NCBI GenBank assembly: GCA_944474755.1
Contig: OX104117.1
Location: 40,689,222-40,753,221 of the forward strand
Length of the DNA stretch: 64,000 nucleotides
Origin: Limnoperna fortunei
Taxonomy: Eukaryota > Mollusca > Bivalvia > Mytilida > Modiolidae
Direction of reading: 5' to 3'
Part shown: in pieces, positions 12,601-24,600 of the stretch
Numbering within the stretch: the stretch's first letter is position 1
How the letters are laid out: each line of letters opens with the position of its first letter
Position numbers and translations under genes: made by a program
The notes under the pieces: model-generated
Told to the model about the DNA's origin: nothing
The model's input: the letters and a program-made list of their open reading frames with translations, nothing else
Databases searched by the model: none

Positions 12601-15600
12601 AAGTGATTATGTTATCGGTTATTGCTCAATGATGCCAGATTTCACGCATTTCCTATTATTAAATATGTGTATTTGATTTTTTTAATGGTGCTTTACTCCA
12701 CTTTCCACATCCAGTTTTTATTAGGGGAGGAAGCTTAAGTTCCTGGTAAAAACTCCCAAAATTGTTGGCACCCTTGTCAAAATAATTTTGCCCACATTGC
12801 CCCAAGTCAGATTTGATTGTTTTTTTTTGTTTGAATGATGTTTTAACACCACTTTCAGCAATATCATGGCATCCAGTTTTTTTGAGGGAGGAAGCCGCAG
12901 TACCCGGAGAGAACCCCCAACCTTCGGTAGGAAAACTGACAATCCTTGTCAATTAAGATTGGAGTAGAGCACAACCTGCCCGCAGTGAGACTCAAACCCG
13001 CAACCTCAGTGTTGACAGACCACATGATCAATAGTAGACGAACTACCTTGACCACTCGGCCACCGAGGCCCCCAAAGTCAGATTTAAACTTGCAATGCTC
13101 ATTGGTGACTAACTACCTAAACCACTGAGCTACATTTACCAAATTTGGCCATAATATTAAAAGACCTGTATTAAATGATTTTAAACAATCATCACAGTAC
13201 AGACTGAATCCCTCTATTGTACCAATTATAAGAATGTCTCACAATGTTTCGAGTAGGAGCTGTTAAACTGTGACACAATATCCTGTCGTTTAGCTGTTGG
13301 TGTTTGACCATCTAAACGACAGTACTCAAATCTGCAGGCTTCACAGAAATTCTGAAGTATATCCAAAGTCTGAAATGAATTCATAAAAATGGTCTAAATA
13401 AAACAAATGGTAAAGTAGGGCTTTGAAATATCAAATAAATCTAATTGGAAACTTCATTCCAAATATACAAAATGTTGGTAAATGTCACAATAACCCAATT
13501 ATGGGTTAAATTTAAATTTAAAGAAATGACTTCTGAAGATAAGACGTCAAGTTCCTTAGGTGAACAAGACATTCTGTCCGACTGTTAGTTTTAAGCTTAC
13601 TGTGGTTTCATTTTTATTCGTGGGGTATTAATTTTTGTCGTTTTCGTGATTGGAGACAAACCACGAAATTAATAATTCAACGAATAATGATCTCTAGGCA
13701 CTCTATAATGACCATAAAATGGCATGAGAAGCTGCCACGGGACAGTTGATTACATGGATAATGCCACTGATGTTCATGGTACATTGTTACATTGATATGT
13801 TTTCAATAGAGGTGACAATTTTTCATTATGAACGACTTTAGTGTGTTTATGACACTAAACAGAAATGAAATTGATATAAAAAAAACCTTATTTTTAATTG
13901 TGTAATCCAGTCAGTTATGAAAGTACTTCCTGTTCTGCCTTTTAGTTGTAAAGTGTTGATGTATACACGAATATTAAAATAGTTTTCTTAATTGAAATAA
14001 TAATCAAAAAGCAATCGATTAACACCTGTTATACTGACTTTTCGTCTTTAAAAACCACTAATTATATCATCAAGTTTATTGGCAAACAAACAAACTTAAT
14101 CTTTGTCCCAGTGAATTTACAACGAATTTACAATGTACTGTTTATTTAATACAATGACATGTTTATTAATTATGTTAAGGGTTACAAAACAAAATCTGTT
14201 TATTCTTTATAACTTCATGTTCTGTTTAAAACAAAACAGTCGGTACGCCGTTTTCAAGATAGGTTGTTTACTATCACATGATATATATATCGCATGATTT
14301 TATTTAGGGCACTTTATTCAACGCACCCTTTTTAAAAAAGCATAAAACTGTATAAAACTTGATCCCCTTCTGTAGATTTATGTTTAGTGTGAGCTTTGCA
14401 CCATGGAACAACAAAGCACATGTTTTGTTTTTCATTGTCTTATTAAGCCGTGCCATTACGTTGTAGTGTCGCCGCATTCCACTCTGTAAATTTTTATGAA
14501 ATCATGTGATCAGAATTACAAGTTTCACATCCAGAGAGCGTTTATACCTTGAAAATGGCATATTAGAAATGTACAGACTAACACTGTATGTGAATCACGA
14601 AATGTATAAGCAATTCCCTCATGTTACATTTTTTATGTTTCCTGATGCCGCGAACCACGAATTTAAGAATTTTTTCCTCCAACCACGAAAATTGATACCC
14701 ATGAAACCACAGTATTAAATTTGAGTAGGTCATTATTTCTAGCTTGAATATACAGTAAATGGTTAAACAACCAGGAGGATTGTATCTTGTGGATTAGTTT
14801 GTTTCTGGCTTAAGGCCACTTTCTTCAATTCTTCAGCTGTTTCATTGAGTCCAGTGTTAGAAAGGTGTTAGTTTAGGAAGCACCCAGTACCCAGAAAAAA
14901 CTACCCAACCTTCAGTAAGAAAATTGGCAATACTTGTCTGTTAAGATAAGCATCAAGTACACCCTGCCACAGAGAGAAACAAATGAACAACCTCAGTGCT
15001 GACATTCAATTGCGTGATCAATAGTTGATGACTAAATAACCTTAACTACTTTGCAACGCAAACCCCATTATCTTGTGGACAAAGTTCATGTAAATCATTC
15101 AATAAGTAGGTCAGTACTTTCAGTTTTTTAATATATGGGTTATTACCTTGGTATGGTTAGACACCAACACAATTTTCTCCTGTGGACAATGCTCATGTAA
15201 ATCATTCAGTAAGTAGGTCAGTACTTTCAGTTTGCCAGAATGTTCAGGTGAAAAATTGCCTGGTACAAAATTGTCTGGGTACAAAGATGACAAACCAGCA
15301 TAAACAGAATCCTACAAAGAAGGTGGTATACAAATAGTGAAACCACACAGAACTTTGTATTATTTTTAGATCATTTAAATTGCAGTTATACAAATAATGT
15401 AATATGTGGACACATACCAAATACATTGTAGAGTCAAATGGTAGATGAAAAAAGTACATGAAACAGAATCTATATTGTTTAAATAAATAAGCACTTCTGG
15501 AAACAAAATATTGTTGTACTTGATTTGTTCAATTCAGACAAGTATAACTATCTTTTTTTATTAACATAAAAACCTAACCTACACATATAATTATCCATGA

Positions 15601-18600
15601 AGAACCAAGGATACAAGCATCAAAATAATTGATAAATCTGAAATTTTGTCATTTTTTTTAGAATCAAGTAAATGTTGTGTTGTAGTTATACAAAACTAAA
15701 TACTGCTTTATTGGCAAATTTGTTTTTAATTAGCATGATATTGTTTAAAAAAAAAGAGCATANNNNNNNNNNNNNNNNNNNNNNNNNNNNNNNNNNNNNN
15801 NNNNNNNNNNNNNNNNNNNNNNNNNNNNNNNNNNNNNNNNNNNNNNNNNNNNNNNNNNNNNNNNNNNNNNNNNNNNNNNNNNNNNNNNNNNNNNNNNNNN
15901 NNNNNNNNNNNNNNNNNNNNNNNNNNNNNNNNNNNNNNNNNNNNNNNNNNNNNNNNNNNNNNGCCCCCAGCTTCGTTGCTAATGTCGCAGGGTGTATTGT
16001 TTGTGCGTTGCTAATGTATGTTCTTGAGTAATCAGTGCATGTTATTCCACAAAGGAATATTTCTGTCTTTTATATTTGTATTTTTACTTCGTTTCAAACA
16101 CTGCAAATGCACTACGTTCACACAGACACACATAAAATGAATGAAATCGGAACTTGACGTCATTGTCTCTTGATGTTATGATCGTGACTTGAGCCGCCAA
16201 AATACCAAAAGTAGAAAAACAATGGAAAACAGAATTAAAACTAATAAAACCCGTTAAGTCTGAGGTTGGTACCTAAGGTACCATCCTCGAACTGGTAAAA
16301 TGGGCATTTTCTGCTTCAAAACGTAAAAAAATGTGTGAGCAACTGTGATGACGTTGCACAATTAGCTTATTTCTGACGACAAAAAAAAACTATTTTCAGC
16401 CTTTTAAACTTGTAAGCTGGGAATAAATCCGTAACCTACATTATAACATCGGTGTATGGAAACTGTACCACCTGACAGTACTTCTGGACAGCGTTCGGCT
16501 TCGCCTCAGGCTGAACAGAAGTACTTTCAGGTGGTACAATTTCCATACATCCAGGTAATAACATAGGTAACTGATAATGCCCCCGACATGTCGTCGCGGG
16601 GGCATAAAAATGACTATGATATATCAAGGCAATAACTAATTTTCTACTTGAATTAATCACAGGATTGCAAAGACAGCTAATTACCGTTAGCCAGAGCAAA
16701 ATAGTAAAGAACTGCTATGTCAAACTAATTTTATTCTAAATTTGTTTTTTAACTTCTTGGACATGTCCCTAAACAAATATGAAAATTCCAGACCCCTCGT
16801 TCTAGCTATTTACATAAATACCTTAACCAGACTTCCAGGTGTAATCACCAAGGCCTGCTTTATCACAGGTTTCCCTCCATATGGACCCTGTTTATATAGT
16901 GTCCTAAAAACAAAAGTGAAATAAAACATACAAATGTGATATGCCTTCCATATAAACTCAATATATGGTCTGCAAATACAGGTGATCCCTCAAAAGAATT
17001 GTATTTGATATGGGTACTACAGTCCATGCTAATTCCAGCAGTACATGGAAAAGGTGATCCTTTGAAGCAGATCTAACTGTTAGTATCTCTTGAAGTATTT
17101 AACACATTTGTTTATGAACTTCCCATTACCTGTCACAAGAGATTTAATTGTATGATCTTTCTAGACCTGTCATTGTTAACTTTACATTTTTTAATGCCAA
17201 AAAAGGTGTTCTGATCTGCTTTACTGTAAATAGATTTGTGTTTGGTTGCTTGAATGGTGTTTTATGTCACTTTAAACAATTTTTTGTCCATATCTTCTCA
17301 TCAAGTTTCTATTGAAGCAAAAGCTGGATTACCCACGAGAACCCTTACCTTTGGCAGAAAAACAATTTGTTTGGAATTTAGAGAACCCTGCACAAAGTAG
17401 GACCTAAGATAGCATCAGTAGTGTTTACATGCCGAAGATCAGTGGAGAAGGCCCCGAGTTATAATGTACAGGTATAACATATTTCTCAATACATACCATA
17501 AAAGGGTTATACACTGCAGTGTTTTACCCAGCCCCATGTCATCTCTGTAAATAAAATTATAGATGTATTAGTAATAATGTATGAATGGAGATGCTTAAGC
17601 TTTAAATAGCTCAAAAGGTTGTGCTTTTAATATCGCAATTGAAAAACTGAAAGTAGAGTTTTGTTTAGTCAGGTCTACAATTTGTCAGGTTTTCTTTCAT
17701 GTAGTTCTTGTTTACTTGATATATTTTGGTAGTTTAAAGCTGGTTTTAAAATGATCAGTCAATGTAATGCATAGAAACTGAGTGAATGCTCAGAAACCAA
17801 TAAAATTATCATTTTGCACTTACTTAAGGATTTTAAAAAAACATTTGTTTGATAACTCAAATTAAAACATGAGTAGTATTTTATCAGATCAAAAGCTCAT
17901 TATTAAATTTAAGTTAATTGGAAAACAACAATGTCAGAACACAAATTTCACACCACCCACTTTATTAAAATCATATACCCATAAACAGGTGCGTATTGTC
18001 TGCACCACATTTTCGTACTTGAAAACCACGGAAAAATGCTTACATGTAGGTATAGTCCCCATGTAAAAGTTTCCATATAACATACAGCCCGAAAACCATC
18101 TGTTCATACCATAATCACGATTGTACACAGAATATACGGTTACCAGTATGTTAAAAAAAATCGTTTGCTAAATGTTCGTTCGTTTTTTTCAATTCTTGAT
18201 TATAGTCAGCCAAGAAATGAGAAAATAATTATAATAAATTATTGTTAGAAGATTAACAGTTAATAGATATCACATTAGGATGATTGCAGAAATCATTAAA
18301 TAATTAATTATTTCGTTTATCACGTTGATCATTGGCTTGCCCAAGTAAGTTGTATAGAAATAAAATATTTTATGAATTCTATTAAAATGTTTAATTAAAC
18401 AATACCAAAGCGATAATTGTTTGATGAAACCTTTTGAAGTTTACTCAAAATTATGTTCTTGCCTATAAATTTATTCAACTTGTAAAATGTAATTATACCT
18501 CCGAATTTTCATTATGAAGATGGGTAAAATACGCCAGTCATTCACGGGCAAGAAAAAACTTAAAGTGATATCCTATGCAGAAGCGCACGGTTATCGTGCC

Positions 18601-21600
18601 GCTGGCAGAGAATATAGCATTGATGAATCCAATATCCGTAAATGGAGAAAGCAAAAAGATCAGTTACAAGCTATGCCACGCAATAAAATGGCCGATAGAG
18701 GTGGTGCAGCACACTATCCGGAGATCAGTCTGCACTTCTTTTTTGGGTTGAAGACCGCAGAAAGCATGGGGTTGCTGTATCAACAACTGAAATAAGACTT
18801 AAAGCATTACACCTTGGGAAAGACATTGAATGTGTCGAGCCATTTGCAGCTTCAGCAGATTAGGCTTACGCCTTTCTAAGGAGACACAATCTCTCAATTC
18901 GCAGGAGGACCCAAATTCCCAAAAACTGCCAGAGGACTTCGAAGATAAATTAACAAAATTCCAGTCCTTTATAATTCAATCCAGAAAAAAACACAAGTGT
19001 GATCTGTCCCAGATTGGCAGTGCTGATCAAACACCAATGACATTCGATATGCCAGCTGACACCACCGTTGCACCAAATGGTTCAAAATCTGTAACTGTCA
19101 AGACACTGGCAATGAAAAAAACAGATTTACTATAATGTTGGCATGTACTGCCGATGGTGGAAAGCTGCCACCCTATGTCGTCCTTAAAAGAAACACAATG
19201 CCAAAACTCAAGATAAGATGGCCGCCGAGCTGTTAACACACTGAAAATCAGCTCCTCAGTTTTTGCAGATTTAGGAAGAAAATATGGAGTGTAGTGTGAT
19301 AAAATATTAACCAAGTATAGAGAAAGTCTTTCTTTTTTTGAGGATGAAATTTTGAACTACAAAAAGATCAAACTGGAGGAATAAAACCAACTATAAAATT
19401 TTTGCCATAGGACTCCTATTGAAGAAGTTTTTTTTTTTTCTCTTTTCATTGGATCATTGTGTTTTAATTATGCCTGGAGGCAATTCTTCACAGGGTGGTA
19501 AAAATAGGATTGGAAATACTGTTCAGACATTGCTAGCAGCAAAAAAGGATGTAAAAACTAGTGAACCAACTGCAAAAAGAACTCACTCAGAAGTGTCAAA
19601 TGAATCACTTAACACTAGTCTAGACTTATCAGGACTCACTAATATACAGAAAGATCTGGAAGAGATTAAACTGAACCTTAAACATGTTACAAACAAAGTA
19701 GATTTACAGGAGGCCACAAAGGATTTAGTCAAAACTACTGATGTGGAAAAAATGGTCAATGACATAGTGAAAAAACTAATTAGTGAATTTGAATCATCTT
19801 TTGAAAACAAAATTATGCAGAAAGTTGAAGAAATGCATTCAGGGTTACAGGAGAAAATAGATGCATTAACTATAGAAAATGAAGACCTAAAAAAGAAAAT
19901 TGACCTCACCCAACGTACAGCAGGTGCAAACAAAAAGGCTATTAGTGAATCAACAAAAATAGCTCAGGAGGCAATTCTTAATAGCAACTTTAATGAACAA
20001 TACTCTAGGAAAAATAACATTAAAGTGTTTAACTTTCCTAAAAAAGAGAGACAAAACCTGCGGACAGACTTTATTGCTACCGTTAAAAGGGACCTTAATA
20101 TTGAACTTGAGGAAAGGGATGTGGTTGCAATACACAGATTGCCATCAGACAAACCAGGGGAGAAACCACTCATAGTAAGACTTTTCAACAGTGATGTTAA
20201 AAGGGCAGTCATGAGAGGAAAAAGGGAACTAAAAAACAATGTCAGATTTGTGGATGATATAACAAAGAAAAACATGGAACTAATGTGGAGACTTAAAAAT
20301 ACAAATAGATTTGAATCTGTCTGGTTTTATAACTGTGGTGTATTCGGCAGAACTGAGGATGGACTGCAACTAAAATTTGGTCTGTATGATGATATTTTTC
20401 ATAGACTGGAAGTAAGAAAATAAACAAGGTACTGTGCTCTTTAAAAAATAATGTAATAACTAAAGCAACACTCATCTCATTTTGTTTACTGATATACAAT
20501 TGTGTATATATGTAAATATATTGCCTTTCTTTGACACTTCAGTAAGTGGAATAAATTTAAAGATATTTAATGAATCTCCAATGTCCTTTTCAGACTGAGA
20601 AAGTGAAACAAAATTCAAATACAATTTAATTTAGTACAAAAATAGAATCCTTCTAGTAGGCTTAAGTGAGCCTTTATTTTTAGAATTTGTATCCTATCGG
20701 TAACTTTCATGGTTGTCATTTTTTTTTTTTTTTTTTTTTTTTTTTTATCTCCCCCCCAAAACCACTGAATAATTTCAACCAAACTTCACCACCTTACCTA
20801 AAGGATGTAATTAACTTCACCACCTTACCTAAAGGATGTAATTAAAGACACTGTTACATAAAGTGTCCAATAATATAAATCACTAAATAACTAAGCAATA
20901 ACTCATGTTTGTGCTAATTTAAATCTTACTGTATCTTTGTTATTCATACATGTTACGTCAGTTGAAGGGACCATGCCTTCCTGAAAGGGGAGATAATTAC
21001 ACAGTTGCAAATGATGTTACTACATACATATTTATGTATGTTATACAAGAAAACATTTACTATTCCATTTGTTTTTTTGTTGTTTTTTTTTGTTTTTTTT
21101 TTTTATATAACAATTTTTGTCTCTCGATCCTATAATAATTTCTCCCTCCCCCTGATCAAATAATCACCACAACATATTTGATATTTACATGTAGTGCCAA
21201 CATTGTAATTGACATATAATTCTGCAATTACTGAGAAATACCATTATATTGGTTATATGGTGGACGTTGTAATTTTTAGTTTTTTATTTCTGTTTTGCTC
21301 TTTCTGTTTATCCTTTTCTCTTTTCCAACTATCTTCTGTCTATAGTTTACTACTCAAATATTTGTTCCTTAGTCCTTGTGCCTTTTTCAGTTCATTACAT
21401 TTTGCCATCCTGCTTACTTTGTACAAATTATGTTTATATTTGTATATTTCTTGATGTGTTCTCCTACATGGATGTCTTTAATGTACATGGTGTCTATTAT
21501 TTTTTTCTCATTAAGATGAAAATTAACATTTACTTTCATCAAGAGAACATTATATGCCCTAGGTCTGCTGTTACTCTCATGTTTATTTCGTCATTTATGT

Positions 21601-24600
21601 CACTACATATTTATACATTGTTATGTGTGCTTTGAAAATATTAACAGTGAATTGTCAAGGTTTAAATGACCACTCAAAAAGAAAAGATGTTTTTAATTTT
21701 TTTAAGAGCCAAAAACTATAATATTTACTGCCTACAAGACACTCATTTTACACCAGAAAACGAAAAAAATATAAGAGCAGTGTGGGGCTATGAATGCTTT
21801 TTTTCTTCATACAGTTCTAACTCTAGAGGTGTATCTATTATGTTTAATAATAATTTTGAATTCAAAGTCCTGAAAGAGAAGAGAGATGTAAATGGAAATT
21901 ACTTAGCTTTGGATTTAATTATTGACACTCTTAGAGTTACACTTGTCTCCTTGTATGGCCCAAATATAGACTGCCCAATTTTTTTTGAACAAATTATGAC
22001 AGTTATTGATGATTTTGAAAATGAGAGTTATATACTTTGTGGGGACTTTAATCTTGTTCTTAACCCAGATATAGACTATTCTAACTATTTACATATCAAT
22101 AATCCTAAAGCAAGAGATAAAATTTTAGAAGTTATGGAAGAAAGGGGTCTTTATGATCCATTTCGGGAACTGTACCCTGACTTGCGCAGATTTACCTGGC
22201 GTAAAAGAACTCCTTTCAAACAAGCAAGGTTAGATTTTTTCCTGTGTTCAGAAAGCATGTTACCAAACTTAAATAATTGTAAAGTAGAACCAAGTTATCG
22301 CTCAGACCACTCAATGGTACTTTTGGACCTACATTTTAACCCCTTTATACGAGGAAAAGGACTGTGGAAATTTAACAACTCCCTACTGTATGACATAGAA
22401 TACTCTAATATAGTCAACAACAAAATTCTAGATATTAAAAAACAGTATGCTGCCCTTGTATATGACCTGGATAAAATCCAGGATATTGATAACGACAAAA
22501 TTCATTTTAGAATAAACATACAATTATTTCTCGAAACATTATTAATGGAAATAAGAGGCATATCTATTTCGTATTCAAGCTATAAAAAAAGAGAAACAGA
22601 TAAAAAAGAGAATGAATTAAAAAAAGAAATAGCTGAATTAGAGGAAAAAGTTGACGAAAGTTCTTTACAGCATTTTGAAAATAAAAAAAAAGAATTAGAA
22701 AATTTAAGAAGAAATAAATTAAAAGGTAAAATGATAAGAGCAAGAATACAGTGGATAGAAGAGAGGGAAAAACCTACGAATTACTTTTGTGGTCTTGAGT
22801 CAAAGAATTTTACTAGTAAAATAATACCAAAAGTTGAAAAAGAAAATGGGGTTATAGTTACAAAGCAAAATGAAATATTAAAGGAGGTCAAAAAATTTTA
22901 TGAAAATTTGTATAAAAATAAAGACCTGGATAAGGGAGGTAAATTGAAAGACATTGAACAAGAAATGAAAAATATCCAACTTAGAAAACTTACTATAGAT
23001 GAGCAGAATAGTTTGGAAGGGAAAATAACCATTAAGGAAACAAGTGAAATTCTATATAAAATGAAAAGCAATAAAAGCCCAGGTTCAGATGTTTTTTCAA
23101 CTGAATTCTTTAAATTTTTGGGGAAAGATTTTAAGTTTTTCGTAACAGACTCTCTGAACTATGGGGCAGAGAAGGGTGAATTATCAATAACCCAAAAACA
23201 AGGAATTATTACTTGTCTCCCAAAAGGTAATAAACCTAGACACTTCTTAAATAATTGGAGACCTATTTCTCTCCTGAACACTGTTTATAAGATTGGATCA
23301 GGAGTAATAGCAAGTAGATTTAAAAGGGTTTTGGACGTTCTCATAGATAAGGATCAGACAGGTTTCATAAGTGGAAGGTATATTGGGGAAAACATACGAC
23401 TTATATATGACATAATGCAGTATGCAGAAGAAAATGAGATCCCTGGCCTTTTATTACTTATAGATTTGAAAAAGCATTTGATTCAATTTCCTGGGAATTC
23501 CTCTTAAATGTTTTGAAATTTTTTAATTTTGGTGAGTCAATAATAAACTGGGTAAAAGTTTTCTACAAAAATATAAATTCTGCTGTTATTCAGGGAGGGC
23601 ATTTGTCAGAATTTTTCAATATAGAACGTGGGTGTCGACAAGGGGATCCTTTATCTCCTTACCTCTTTATCCTTTGTGCAGAAATTTTAGCAGTCAAAAT
23701 CAGAAATAATACAAAAATAACTGGGATATCAGTTACTAAAATAGAGCATAAGCTGTCACAATTTGCAGATGATACATCCTTGATTTTAGATGGTACTAAA
23801 GAATCATTAAATGAAGCTTTAAAAGAATTAGATTGGTTTGCGGATATATCAGGTTTAAATATAAATTTTTCTAAGACACAGGTTATTTGGATTGGCAGTA
23901 AAAAATACAGTAAAGAAATACTTTGTCCAAACAGGAACCTTGCTTGGGGTGAAACTTCTTTTAAACTATTAGGCATTACATTTGATGTAGATTTAGATAA
24001 AATAAATGACATTAATTATGACGATAGAATTCTGCAGATTAAAAATGTTATTAAGCAATGGTCTAAGCGGAATCTTACTGTTATAGGCAGAATAACAGTG
24101 GTAAAATCACTTATCCTACCAATACTTAACCATTTGATTATTTCATTACCAAATCCAAGCAATGAGACTATTAAAAAGTTAAATAATCTCCTGTTTTCTT
24201 TTATATGGGCTTCACCAATTCACAAAGTCAAAAAAGAAGTATTACAAAAGGGTTATGAAGAGGGTGGACTTAAAATGATTAACTTATATGCTTTTATTCT
24301 TGCTCTAAAAAGTACTTGGATAAGACGAATCCTTCGAACTAACAGCAAATGGCAAAATATATTTCTTTCTACTATTGAAAGTAAACAAATATTTAACTGT
24401 GGAATGTATAACATAAAACAGTTGCAAATGAAAATAAAAAATAAATTTTGGAAAGATGTTCTAAAATCATGGCAAATGATAATTGAAAAAGAACAAAATA
24501 ACACTTGGGAAAATTTTCTTTCAAGTCCAATATGGATGAATGAAAAAGTCCAAATAGATAATAAGCCAGTTTTTTATAAAGACTGGTTTAATGCTGGAAT

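Noticed and set aside
12985..13074. tRNA gene on the minus strand
   Set aside because: A- and B-box-like sequences are present, but there is no full cloverleaf and the sequence is the head of a dispersed SINE.
15672..16031. 119-codon ORF across the N gap
   Set aside because: Its middle is undetermined sequence; the frame is an artefact of the gap.
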